From NCBI GenBank assembly GCA_015478945.1, contig JABUQX010060197.1:1-55000 (forward strand): a stretch of 55,000 nt of DNA, in the 5' to 3' direction. The stretch is from Trachelipus rathkii. Its lineage: Eukaryota; Arthropoda; Malacostraca; Isopoda; Trachelipodidae. The translations under genes and the position numbers were made by a program. The notes under the pieces were generated by a model, which did not search any database, had not been told where the DNA came from, and was given only the letters and a program-made list of their open reading frames with translations. Numbering within the stretch: the stretch's first letter is position 1; every line of letters starts with the position of its first letter. Positions 40,216 to 52,905 of this stretch are shown here, piece after piece.

Positions 40216-42419
40216 GTTATGAACTAACGTGTTTCTCGATAAAAAATAAATATATAATAGTAAAGAAGTTTAAGTATAGGCATTTGTATATTATAAATAC
40301 TTAGATCTAGGTTGAAAAAAAATGGAAGATCTAAGTATACGTTTATTTAATATAAATAAATATGTCTGAATAAAACATAAATAAATAGAAGTTATAAATA
40401 AATATGGAGTATAATTAATTATTAATAGAATAATATACGATAACTCTAATACCTAATACACATATATACATTAAAACATAATAATATATTTATATATGAC
40501 AGGAATGGTGTCCTTGTAATATTATGAAACTGATATAATATGTAAAGATAATTACAAAGAATACTACATATATCTATAGAGAATAATATAAAAAAATATA
40601 AAGTAGAAGTATTATTTATATTTCGTATTTATTTATTATTATTAGATTATTATTTTAATTTATATTATATTATTATTTATTAGTAAATGAAAATATTAAT
40701 ATAAACAAATAATTAATAAAAAAAAATAGATATATTAACATAATCAAATAAGCCTAAACTAATAATTTATGTATTATATGGTATTATATTATATATTAAT
40801 ATATATATTAATTAATATATATATATTATTATATTATTATTATATTTATTATTAATTATTATTTATATAATAATATAATTATTATATTATTATATTTAAT
40901 TTTATTATTAATTTGATCTTTTGTTACATTAATAAATTATATATTTTTTATATTATATAATATATTATTAATTATTATTATTTATATTATTATATTAATA
41001 CTTAGTTAATTATATTATTATTTATTTAATGATATCTAAATTATTTTTAATGTTAATATTTATATATTTTCTGAAAAATGATCTAAAATTTTCAGTAAAA
41101 TAGAATTTAAGTCTATTATTTATAATATAATTATATATCTAGTTGACTTATTAAATTATATGATGTAATTATATATTATATTCTTATTATTATGTTTAAT
41201 TTATTAATATATATGTTTAATATAGTATTAATTATATATATAATTTATTTGTTGATTAAATATTATTAATTATTACTTTTAAGATCGTAAACTAATTTAA
41301 TTATATTATTGTTAATTAATTAATGATTATAACTTATGAAATTATATATTAGGAGGAGGAGGAGAGAAGAGATAGTGGACCATGTCCGTTTCTTATTTGT
41401 ATATAAATTATATATATACTTATCTTATTATATAAATTAATGTCTATTTATATGATTCTATTATTTATTATCTTTTTCTTATTTTATTACTTTTTCATTT
41501 CTATTATTATTATATCTCTCTACTCTCTTCTCTCTCTCTCTCTCTTTTCTATCTATTTTCTACTCTTACTTTAACTTAAGCCATTCCTCTACTCATTCTT
41601 CTATCTAATTACACGTATAACGCCTTACTTTATCTATTTTTTATTATTATTATTATTTATATATTATTATATAATTATATTTAATTTATTATCAATTATT
41701 ATCATTATTATAATTATATATTTTTATTATTATTTATTTATATTATTATTAATTTAATTATATATTAATATCTATTATTTAATGTATTATTATTATTATT
41801 TATTTATTAGATTATAATTAGTATTGATATTATTTTTATTATGTTAATTATATTATAATTTAATTATATTATATTAATTGTATTTCTCGTTAAAAGATAC
41901 ATATATTATATAAATATAATATATAATTTCATATCGTGAAGGCGTTGATCTTATCTTAAAAAATACATCTATACAAATATAAATATCTGCAATGAAAAAA
42001 ATTATATAATAATATATACTTTTATTACTTACATTATAAATTTATTCCAAATTTATAAATATACATCACTTAATACCGATAAAATAATAGAGTATAGTAC
42101 TTTATACTCTCAATATAATAATATATATTACCAAATATATATATACATACGTTCATGAGATAAATATATTAAATATATGACTCTGATACGTGCGTGAGTG
42201 TAGCCATCAACACTTAAAATTTACGTCATCTTGAATCTTATTTATGCAAATGTTTTTATTATAAAATATTATCTATCTGTGTTGCGTCTTATATAAAGGC
42301 TATTAGCTTATATATTCATTGCACATGAGTATTATCAGAGAAATATATATCTTCTATATTTAATTATGTCAAGTGGCGGTCAAACTTTAAATTTGCTATT
42401 TATTTGAATGTTTGGACAT
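40216..42419. other. ATT-rich desert with paired purine and pyrimidine tracts
   Basis: ATT/TTA-rich low-complexity DNA. A GGAGGAGGAGGAGAGAAGAG purine tract at about 41,352-41,371 is followed some 150 bp later by a CTCTCT pyrimidine tract at 41,515-41,552; the two could pair. No gene supported. Confidence 0.65.
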
Positions 42420-43100
42420 TCTAAGTTATGACTGACATCTGAGTCCCTACGTTAACTATGAGCTGAAGAAGATGTGCCGCATGAGTCTCTCGATACAAGA
42501 AACTACTCAAAAACACCCCATCACGATCAACAATATCACATCGCAAATAATACACCAAGACAATCTCAGACTTCATTTCGGATGCATATTCTGACCACTC
42601 GAGTTCACCCTTCCTATCATCACAGAGATCTGACCGCACAGTCCACCGCAGCCAACACTTAAGCTAACCCACACAACATAATACCAATCGCAAGACGCAG
42701 CGTGCGACAGAAATACATTTCCATATACACTCGTTCCATTGAGGATAGTAACCAATATTAACCGCTAAGAGCCGCTCTTCGAGTCTTTCATATCGAGGAT
42801 CCGTATTCGATGGGTTACATGAAAAATGTACATCGTTATTGCTCGTGAAGGTACCTCGAAGACGATAGCTATTTTAATTACGATGTCTCTCTTGGAAAAA
42901 TGGTTTAAGAAATAAAACCAGTATACTCCTAACGAATAACATTTGTGAGATAGCCAGGAACAATTGCTATAATAGAAAAGATACATACTTTTGTGGCTGT
43001 TACTGAACACTATTTCCAGGATTTTTGCTTCCTCCTCTTCGTTTATTTTAATAAAATTATTGAGGGGCAATCTACTTTAGATAGCTCATGATACCGAGTG
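42420..43100. other. GC-balanced patch, no gene identified
   Basis: Base composition becomes ordinary and several short frames open on both strands (42,474-42,662 plus; 42,421-42,639, 42,573-42,755 and 42,765-43,070 minus). A plus-strand stretch near 42,780-42,860 reads RVFHIEDPYSMGYMKNVHRY before a stop, which looks protein-like. I recognise no family and no splice pair, so I leave it as a region to search. Confidence 0.35.
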
Positions 43101-44760
43101 CTCCACGAAGGTCAACCTCGGAATGAACAGTAGAACAATCTTCCCTATCATTAGAACAAACATCACAATCACACCACAAACAAACACCACACCACCACCA
43201 TACCTACGTCGCCAACCACTATTAACACACTTATTGATAATTATTCGAACCGTTTTTTCGCCAACTACAATAAAAACAATAAACAACATTAATCTTACAT
43301 AATACCACAATATACATACGAGTTTCAGCCTAAATTCATCTAACACATACACATAACTCTATCGCCTCAACCAATAAAATACAATTATCACATAATCACT
43401 TCAGTACTAGCTAGTATAAGGCATTTGAATAGCATTGGCACCGCAACCACAATGGGCTAGACCCCAACTTGCTAACTATTATTCTGACATCAAATATAAA
43501 TAATATTATCAAATATTTCTTTAATATAAACTACACTATAATTAACACATGCATACTAAAACTTACACATCATATAATAACTACCCTATAACCCCACACC
43601 ATTAATTAAACAATCCAATACTACCTCTCATGAAGTACCATCAAATAACTTCAAATAATAATATTAATATATACATAACCATATTCAAAACACTTCTACA
43701 ACTGTATTTATATCCACTACCAATTTCTCCAATAACCCATAAATCTATCTTATCATTTAACCACCAATCTAACTTCAAAATATACACTGTTAACGGCTTC
43801 ATACTATATCATACCCTACATAAACGTTATTTTAAACCCTTGTTATATCTTTTATTATTAATATTTTTATATATAATTTATCAAGCAATCAATAACCCAC
43901 AACACTACCCTACACAACTAACTAGACATCAACAACCCAACCACATCAAACTACTACTATACACATTACCCACACATACCCTCCCTACACCCTATAAACA
44001 CCCCAATTAACTCACCAATCCTACCACAACCATACCCCCTACCAATCAACACACAATCACCAATCAAACTACCCCACTAACTCTCAATACTCATACTCCT
44101 ACCAACTCAATAACCCTCCATACCTATCACACAACACTCCCACAACCATATATATTAATATTCCACCATCACTCAACACCCCTAAACTCAAAAATACTAC
44201 CCACTAAACCACAACCTTCACCACTATAACCTACAACACTACTAACTACTTCATAGATTTAATAAAATCTACAAACAACAAACATCCACCAGATCACATA
44301 AACCCACATAATCCATACACATCACCACCATACAACAATACTCTAACTAACACATAAACCCACATAATATGTCAACACTATCAACATACATAACTCATAA
44401 ACATACCAAGGTACTTTCGAGTAGTTTCCATAAACATAAATAACAAATAACTACAATAAAACCATAACAATACAAGTTACAGTATGAAAAAGGTTACACA
44501 CCATCTATAAATATACACCGCCTAACTACTCACACATATTAACACCGAAACATAATTAGATCCATTATACCAATATATACTAACACTAAGACTAAATATA
44601 ACTCTAAAAATATAATAGTACCTATCTAATACTAACTAACTACCTAACCTGCACACCACATAACACATACCAATAATATCCCACTCCAAATACCACCTAC
44701 AACACATAAAATAATACACAATCAATTAATATAATTATACTAATATATCATTATATCCAT
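43101..44760. other. G-depleted (A/C/T) tract
   Basis: The plus strand almost lacks G. From 43,926 to 44,255 (330 bases) there is no G at all although C is abundant (CCA, ACC, CAC words). There is no short tandem unit, so it is not a simple microsatellite. The 126-codon plus frame (43,630-44,010) and the 88-codon minus frame (43,086-43,352) lie here. With G missing, TAG and TGA stops cannot occur on the plus strand, so the long plus frame is expected by composition and is not called a gene. Confidence 0.85.
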
Positions 44761-46388
44761 TAATACTCATAATATATATATAATCTATTTAATATATAAT
44801 ATAACTAATTAAAATATAATTAATATTCATATATATTATTATATATAAATAATTATATTAACTTAAATTATGAATATTAAAATATAATATATATTTATAC
44901 TTATCAATAATAATATAAATATATATATAATAACATCCCCCAATACAATCTCACCTGTTAATCTTTTAAAATCTAAACTAATATAAATAATAACTCACAA
45001 TAACAATATCATACACTATTAAATCCACCTATCCCTCCACTACCACCCATACACCTAACACCAAACTTACACCTTACTACTATCCTTCAACTAACTAAAA
45101 TACACTATCTAAAACTATTCACCGTCCAACTATAGCACACTACCCAATATAACCCTCATAATTACGCACTAACCTACCTTAGATCACTAGCATCATAAGA
45201 CTCTCTATCTCTACACTTCAAAATAATCAATCATCACCAATAAATAATGTATAAAGTAAGCCATATACTACTCATTATTTAAACTATGGTATCATTCCTT
45301 CTTTAAGTTAAATGATCCCAATAAATTAATATTAAATTAATTAATTAAAAATGATAAATATAATATTAATATAATATAATATGATATAATAATATAATTA
45401 ATTATAAATATATAATTAATTTAATTATTATAATTATGCTAAACTTATACAGCGATCTAACGAACATAATAAATGATAATAAATAAATATGACAATAAAA
45501 TCAATAATAATAAATATATTAACATAATAACTATTATTAAATAAATATAAAAATTTAGAATATATATATATATAATAATTTATAAATAATATAAATATAA
45601 TATATTAATTAATAATATAATAATAATTAAATAAAAATTATTATTATACAGAGTCATAATATAAATTATATATATTGAATAATAATAATAAATTATATTA
45701 ATAATAAAATAATAAATATAATAATATAATAGATATATAAAAAATATATTATCAATTCAAATTCAAAACATAATTATTAATACCGTTGATAGCCCCCACC
45801 ATTATTTTAAGAAATGTAACTCGGGGCAGAGTTCCGTGTTCGGTTACATAATTTTAATATTGTATCTGACCAAATAATTTTACAAATTTCAAAACAATAT
45901 TATATATTATAATAACTAAATTAAGTTCCCTAGTATAATGATGTGTTTGAAATAATAGGTCCTTAATTGCAACACCCATATAGTGAGTCCTTTTGAAACC
46001 CGAGAATAATATAATAAGTAATGACTAATATATAATTAAAAACCATTAAATGAAAATAACAATAAATAATATATTAATAAGTAATAATAAAATAATAATA
46101 ATAATAATTATCAATAATACATATTATTAAAAGTAATAAATAAAGATTAATAATAATAATGACTACTAATTACATAATAAATGATAATTGGATGGTAAAA
46201 TTTTAAAAACAATCAATAATAATGAATAATAAATAATAATAATATATTATAATAATCTAATAATAATAATAATAATAAAAATAATAATACAACTCAATTT
46301 AAAATTAGAAGTGAATATACTGTATTCTCACATCAAACTCTCTAAAATCATTCTCATATCTCCATGTCAATAACTCTAATCCTTTTCT

Positions 46389-46450
<62 letters not shown>

Positions 46451-47852
46451 CATTCAAATAAAGATTTTCAGGACTACTCTAAACTCTATCTAATATTCTA
46501 ATAATAAACTAATAATAATATAACAATAATAATAATAATTATATACATTACTCTCTTCTCATCTAATTCTCTCGTTAAGTGAACTCAATCAATTACTACT
46601 CTCAATTCTTAAGTGCGAAAAATTAGTTATATATAACGCAAACATAAAATTAGATTGATTAACTACCACGTACCATCACTACCGCTGTCAGTGAAATTTA
46701 CTAACTTTAACTGAACTACTCAATATATATATAAATATAATTAATAATATATAATTAAATAAATAATAATAAATAATGATAATATTAAATTATATAAATA
46801 ATAATAATAATTATAATAATAATTAAATAATAATTAATATAATAATATAAAATTGAATAGTAAGTGATAAATATAATCATAATAATGGTAATTACAGTGA
46901 TAATAATAGTAATTAATATAATATATAAATAGATAATATATAAATATTTAATAAATATAATATATAATAATAATAATAATTAATATAAATAATAATACAT
47001 AATTAATATAATAATAATAAATTAATACTAATATAACCACAATACTAAATAATCTACCACTACCAATCACTGAAATTTATTGCTACTATTATATAATAAA
47101 TATATATAATAATAAGATATAATTAATAATAATAAATAATAATAATATAATAATAATATAATTAATTTATAAGATTTATTTAAATAATAATAATAAGGAT
47201 AGTAATAATAAATAATAATAATACATATACATAATACGAATTAATACTGCTGATATTCAAGGAATACTTATCATGAGTGAAGTAGTCCAATAGGAATTTG
47301 GATATCTCTGGATGTGATCTCTCTCTTAGACAATTTAATCATACTAGATACAATGATACTGAGATTAAATACTCATAGAGAAATATGGAATATAATAAAA
47401 TATTAATATGTAAAATTTATAATCTAATAATAATAATTTTGACCTGGAGGATAATGTCAATAAATATAATAATAAACTCTCTAATACATGTGAATAAAAT
47501 TAAAATTTTATCTATCAAGTAATTAATTCAGAATTAATAAAGTGACATATGATCTATACAAAACCCCATGCACAAATAACTCCAATAATAATTAGACTTT
47601 ATAAGCGATAAATAACCAGTAGAATAATATATCAAGATTATAAGAGTCTTGCGAAAAATTAGTGCATAAATAAATTAACATATACTAATAAAATAAAAAT
47701 ATTTGATAATTAAAGATATGATTAACTAAATAAATATCACCTTTTAAGTGAGTTGCACTTTTTATAATTTAATACTCAATATTAATAAAATAAAAGAATC
47801 ATATAGATAAATAAATCTATAAATATAGAGATTAAAGTATAGAATCTGGTAG
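44761..47852. repeat. AAT/TAA-rich low-complexity desert
   Basis: Mostly (AAT)n-like sequence with clean runs near 46,095-46,108 and 46,260-46,276, broken by a GC-balanced islet at 45,780-45,850 that holds a short inverted repeat (ATGTAAC 45,814-45,820 with GTTACAT 45,843-45,849). No gene. Confidence 0.75.
46387..46447. repeat. (CT)n microsatellite
   Basis: About 60 bp of CT dinucleotides with one TT interruption near 46,403. A clean pyrimidine tract with no coding role. Confidence 0.97.
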
Positions 47853-47898
47853 CACTTGGTAACTGTGCACGTTAAGACACTTGGCAACCATGCATGTT
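47853..47898. repeat. Imperfect 21-nt direct repeat pair
   Basis: CACTTGGTAACTGTGCACGTT (47,853-47,873) is followed by a second copy at 47,878-47,898 that differs at four sites, all transitions. Each copy carries a GTGCAC- or ATGCAT-type palindromic core. Only two copies are present. Confidence 0.7.
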
Positions 47899-49433
47899 TT
47901 CAACGATGGATAATTGTACTACCATAACGAATCTATTATCAATGCATCAGACACAAAAACTAACCTATCTCAATTATTACAATATAAAAATTAAAAATTA
48001 GAATATCAATATTAAACGAACCATTTTACTTAATAAATAATAATATATAATAACTGAAATACTAGTTGTGTATAATTTATACAAAAACAAAATGGCATAT
48101 AATAAAACTTAATGCTTTGAATTTTACAACACAGTGTGATATTTATCTTTGGAGCAGTGATTCACAATTTTAGTTTTTTATTTCATCCATTTCCTGAAAA
48201 TTTGTAGATTTTTAATTTTTTTATTTTTTACCAGTTTTCTATTTTTCTAATTTGAAAAATAATTATCAATCTTGGACTTGAATTATAATTTTTTTTAAAA
48301 TGAAATTTTTATTAATTTGCCGTTTATGCTTAAACGTAAGTTTTCTCATTGTATGTTTTAAGTTTGCATTTATATGCAAGGATTATTAAGAAATTTTAAA
48401 CAATGGAATTTGTTTGAATGTTAAATCAAATTACTGGAATAGCTTTAAAAAAATATTTTTTAAATTACAAAATTTCAAATTATGATATTTCCTATTGTAA
48501 ACTGAAACTATATAAACAGCACGGAATAAAATGTTCGTTTTGTTTTAAAACCATTTTAGGTCATTCTGAATTGATGAGTAAAAATTTTTCTGAGTTATAA
48601 TTGTAAAATTGATAATTTGCTGTTTAAAAAGATATAATGTAAGAGGGGATGTAACTAATTTACCCCACTTTAAATTTACAAAATCCAACTCACCTTGATT
48701 GACTAATCTGATAAAAAGTATTTTATGTGGATAATCTATGGTAAAATCTAATGAGTAGCTAGATCTTTATAATATAGTTATAGTTTATAATGTTTTATAT
48801 TTTAATAAATGAATAAAAAGCTATGAGAAAAGTCTATAGTCACTAACATGTGTAATATGTTTTTTGCTTTTAACTTTTAATTACCATTTTATTATCCCTT
48901 TCTAGGTCTTTTCTTTTAATCATGATACTCAAAATAGGCAACAAAGTCTCTCTGATCATGCAATTATCTTGATATAATAATTATAATTCTATAATTTCTC
49001 TTTTGAATCACTGAGAATCTTGAAACTGCCCATGTCTTTCATTTAGAATGAAAAAGTTAATATTCCCTTTATCTTCTAATATATTCTTCCGACTCCAAGT
49101 TTGTTGGAAAAATGTGTGGTTTTATTGTATGTTCAACTACACTTGACTAAACTCAGCAGGTTGAAATTTTTCAAAGTTCTTTTTGCTCTTTTGAGAGTGT
49201 TTGAAAATAAGAATAATAAAAGAAGAATAAAAAAAATAAAATAATTTATATGTTGAATGAAGTAACTAACATTAATTTTCCATACGTTGCTGTGGTACCA
49301 AGGAGACGATAGGCACATATTTTTTCACCTGTCTTATCTTTGTACTTATGAGCACTTATGTTGACTTTTACTAATGTGAATATGCTCTGTTTTTTAATTG
49401 TGGAATTTATGTAATATATTTATTTCTTTAAAG
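47899..49433. other. Ordinary intron-like or intergenic sequence
   Basis: From about 48,100 the sequence changes character: AT-rich but complex, with normal T runs and no microsatellite. It looks like real intron or intergenic DNA. The 60-codon frame at 48,418-48,600 and the 61-codon minus frame at 49,133-49,318 have no motif. A pyrimidine/TTTATTTCTTTAAAG stretch at its end forms the acceptor of the next candidate exon. Confidence 0.5.
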
Positions 49434-49593
49434 GTTTTAATTTTGAGATGAATAGCTCGACTTCAGGTGACGTCTCTTCAGGTTTTGCTGCAGCAATTCC
49501 TTCTTTAATGAACAGAAGAGGAGCCGTCAGTGGATCATCTGCATTCATATTCAGAAGAAACTCTTTTGATTCTGAATACAGCATCAGTAGAAG
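49434..49593 (+). CDS. Candidate 160-nt exon, Ser-rich with RRxS sites, unknown protein
   Basis: TATTTCTTTAAAG forms an acceptor and AGAAG|GTTCGTC a moderate donor. The frame is open throughout (two bases, then FNFEMNSSTSGDV onward) and contains IPSLMNRRGAVSG and FRRNSFDSEYSISR. RRGAVS and RRNSF resemble basophilic kinase (PKA-type) phosphorylation sites, typical of a disordered regulatory tail or N-terminus. An internal ATG at 49,448 could be a start. The opposite strand is also open (49,420-49,842), so strand choice rests on the splice motifs and plausibility of the translation. It lies 3.9 kb upstream of the GBA2 exon on the same strand but does not resemble the GBA2 N-terminus I know. Confidence 0.45.
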
Positions 49594-49761
49594 GTTCGTC
49601 TTTGATTTTAGAACCCAGTACAAAAAGTTAAAATTCTCTATACGCGCACGCACACACGTACGTACACACAAACAGTTTTTATATCTCCCTCCTATCCCCA
49701 AATTGAGGGTGAGGTGCGTAGCATACACCTGAACAGAAAAATAGTAGAAGAGCATGACGCA
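49594..49761. other. Putative intron start with short CA/CG repeat
   Basis: After the donor, CGCGCACGCACACACGTACG and following ACACAC at about 49,642-49,671 make a small degenerate (CA)n. Nothing else recognisable. Confidence 0.5.
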
Positions 49762-49806
49762 AGTCGAAAAGAAAGCCGGAGGGGGGGGGGGGCTTTCTTT
49801 TCGACT
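49762..49806. other. Perfect 16-bp inverted repeat around a poly-G loop
   Basis: AGTCGAAAAGAAAGCC at 49,762-49,777 is the exact reverse complement of GGCTTTCTTTTCGACT at 49,791-49,806. The 13-nt loop is GGA followed by a G10 run that continues two bases into the right arm. Overlapping frames on both strands run straight through it. A mobile-element terminus, an RNA hairpin or a foldback read artefact at a G homopolymer are all possible. Confidence 0.85.
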
Positions 49807-52309
49807 CTCCTTTATATCCCCAGTGAGAAATCGTGCAATCAAAAAATCTACACTGAAGCTTCACGAAACCGATACGGACCCCTCACTGTGGTATCTCGTC
49901 AATATTGGTTTCCACAATGCCCTGGGCTGTGTTACAGAAATTTGTTTCCAATCAAATGTGTCAGAGAAAAATAATTATCATATGTACTAGTTATAAAAAT
50001 ATTACACGAAAAGGTCCCTATAATCTACCTTATATATATTATATCAAATCAATACAATAAAAAATATATGTAATACGTTCACGCCTATACACTATGTAAT
50101 CTGTTATGCAACTCATTTAGTATCTAGAATTCTTCCGATCCTCTGAGTACATACCAACTTCCCAATATTCCTATCTCTTTTACAATAAACACATGACTGG
50201 TATATAAAAATACATAAATAGAATGTATTACCTACTTTTTTTTTTAAGTCCTTACAATTATATATATATATATATAGTAGTATATATATATTATCAATAC
50301 TATATAGATATATAATATTATTATATAATCTTATATAGCCTATTTCTATTCGTTGCTTTCCTTTATCTTTCCTTTCCTTGATATTCCCCCAGAAGAATGA
50401 CAGTGAGTTAACGGTCATGAACCTGTGTGCGCATGCGGAAAATATGAATTCCAATTAGCCTTAGAGGAAGAGGCAATTTACAGTTTGACCGTTCGATATC
50501 AAAGACAAGACCCAGCCTTGTACCCGCACCCGCTCTCCCCTTACCATGAAATTTTTACGAGAAATCATTCGCAGTTTTGCATGAATATCCGCCCGCTAAA
50601 AGCTTTATAGTCACACGACTCATTTCGATCAAACTCGTCTTCTTACCAATCCACCTAGTGAGACCATTGCGAATGGGCAGTTGAAGGGTCCATGCTCATT
50701 AATTATTAGGAATATATTAGAGATATATATCCAACTAGAAACACTTATATATCTTAATATAGATAGTATATTCCATAACCTCTTTATTCTCGTAATACTA
50801 TGCTACCATATAGTTTAACGCATCAATCATATACTAATACATATATTATATATTAATACATACATATGCGTGTAAATAGCAGTATATAACCTCATATTAC
50901 ATATGTACTAACACCTCTATAATAGCGTTACATACTTCGATTAATAGATACTTATCTAGTGTTCCCCCTTCTAAGCCATCACAAGGCCATTCTACTTTAA
51001 TACCTAATTGTTACAAATATATATCCATCTCCTTAAACTACCATTTCTTACAAATCATTCCCCCCGTTCCCCTTTTCATCCCAATACATCCTTATAATAT
51101 ATGAATAATATTAAAGGTAATTATTGATAATCCTACATAAGAATAGAATAGATATATATATATACTTTGTATCCAGATATTGACTATATTATCGTGCTTA
51201 TAACTCATATATTACTTTAACATTAGACCATACACACCCGATTCTAACTATGCTCCAATTTTAACATTATACCCCCTATTATAACTCTATATACTTAGAC
51301 TTTTAATCTACAATTTTATCTTGCTCTTATCAAAATACTACCCATATCCTATATATAAGAAGTTGTAATATTATATATATATTATATAATCATTATATAT
51401 AATATAGATATTAATTAATAGTATATATATAATATATATGAATATATAGATAGGTTATTAGTTATATACTTATAATAGTAGGATTAATGTAATATTAGTA
51501 ATATATTAATTAATATCTATAATAATGAAATATTTATATATAAATCTATATATAATATGAGCTATATATTAATATATGATATATAAATATATAGATTTAG
51601 ATAATATTAAATGGAAAGGAAATAGGTAATTAACTGATATACTACTTAGTATAGTAGTATATATATATATTAGTATTAATATTATAATTTTCCTATCCTA
51701 TACTATAATACTATACTACCTATTCACTATATTACAAGTAAATATACATATTAATTATAAGATATATATACGTAGGTAATTATATTGATTCATTACATAA
51801 CTAATTTATATATTACTTATAAATTTATTTTTTGATATTAACATAAATAATATATCACATTACCTTCATTTTATTCTTTTCCATTAACTTCCTTATTATC
51901 CTGTCATCTTCTTTAGTCTTCCCTAATTTGTTCGTTATTTATATGACATATATTAGTATTGATACTATATTCTTCAATTTGATACGCTACTATCTCATCA
52001 CTTTCTACTTATTCTCCTATTTATTATTTTCACTAGTTTTATTTCGTGTATACGAAGAATCGTCTGGTATGATATGAAAGGTATTTTATTAGACTCCAGC
52101 AAATACATAGCGCTATTTAGTATCAGTGATATCAGCTTTGACTAGTACTTAGTAGACAATATCTATACCGATTTACTATTCTTCTGGAGAAAAAAGTATA
52201 AATATTAGAAACGTTTATCAAAGCGTTCCACGCTCCGCTTATCAGTGAAATTTCGGGTTCGTTAACATCATACATGTGAAGATAGCATTGAGTTAGTTTC
52301 CTTATCTTT
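49807..52309. other. AT-rich sequence, no gene identified
   Basis: GC-balanced to about 49,960, where frames on both strands are open, then AT-rich with TA tracts (50,260-50,330; 51,370-51,600). A GC-balanced patch at 50,430-50,680 holds the 61-codon frame at 50,425-50,610, not recognised. Nothing with splice support. Confidence 0.5.
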
Positions 52310-52350
52310 ATCAAGTAACATGGTACAATTTTATATGTAGTTACTTGATA
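52310..52350. other. 11-bp inverted repeat beside the transposase relic
   Basis: TATCAAGTAAC (52,309-52,319) and its exact complement GTTACTTGATA (52,340-52,350) flank a 20-nt spacer. It lies 40 bp downstream, in transposase orientation, of the mariner stop codon. It may be a subterminal feature of the element, but that is inference. Confidence 0.6.
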
Positions 52351-52389
52351 TGATGTACAACCATTATTAATGTAAAAAATATAAGTCAT

Positions 52390-52905
52390 TCAGAATGCCC
52401 CACCTTTTGCCTTAAACACATGCCCTAAGTCTGTTGGGAGAGTTATCTATTGCAGCATGCTCAATCTCCATTGGAAAGTTCTCACTGCACTTGTTAGAGC
52501 TCGCTTTAAAGTAAAAATATTTGGGTGATTTCTTTAGCAGACCATAAGCCCTAAATCTGCCAATAGTTTATAATCCAAAGAATGAAGACCATGTCTGTCA
52601 GATGGCGAATCGTCAACTGTCTAAAAAATGGTTAACATTGTCCCAGTGCTAAGCTTGAGTAGACCTTGCTTTATGTGCTGGTGCTGAATCTTGTTGAAAG
52701 GGCCATGGTTCATTTTGGAAGAGAGTCTGATGTAGTAGTCTTATCAACCTTCCAGAATGGTTTGCTGGTACACAGCTGCTGATGTTTTACCTGTTTTTCA
52801 CAATTTATAGTGTATGTCAGAGGTTTATCCAGACTAAAGAAGAAATGGCTACCATTACAAAAAATACCATATTTATCCAATAAGCCAAAAAGCATTATTA
52901 TTACA
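52390..52905 (-). pseudogene. Degenerate Tc1/mariner (IS630-superfamily) transposase
   Basis: On the minus strand several fragments of a Tc1/mariner transposase follow one another in the right order. They are an AVYQQTILE stretch, then FQNEPWPFQQDSAPAHKARS, where QQD is the second catalytic Asp, then LHSLDYKLL, where LDY carries the third catalytic Asp, then RLRAC and the C-terminal KAKGG-F ending at the stop 52,390-52,392. About 36-37 residues separate the two Asp, fitting the DD37D (maT-like) group of mariners. The frame changes several times and in-frame stops occur (for example TAG replacing the usual Trp after STQA), so the copy is dead. The first catalytic Asp region, beyond about 52,900, is not recognisable. 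Terminal inverted repeats were not found. It sits about 640 bp upstream of the GBA2 exon on the opposite strand, probably in an intron. Confidence 0.88.

Noticed and set aside
42779..42850. RVFHIEDPYSMGYMKNVHRY stretch, considered as a nucleotidyltransferase fragment
   Set aside because: Too short and without flanking similarity; resemblance to EDPF-type motifs is generic.
43236..43262. GGTTCGAAT B-box-like word on the minus strand
   Set aside because: No A box or acceptor-stem pairing at tRNA spacing, so not a tRNA gene or SINE.
43630..44010. 126-codon plus-strand open frame
   Set aside because: It lies in the G-depleted tract, where TAG and TGA stops cannot form on this strand, so a long frame is expected. 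Translation is Asn/Thr/His/Pro-rich with no motif.
49420..49842. 140-codon minus-strand frame over the Ser-rich exon
   Set aside because: Runs through a poly-G/C hairpin and a CA repeat and lacks splice logic; the plus-strand reading with acceptor and donor is better supported.
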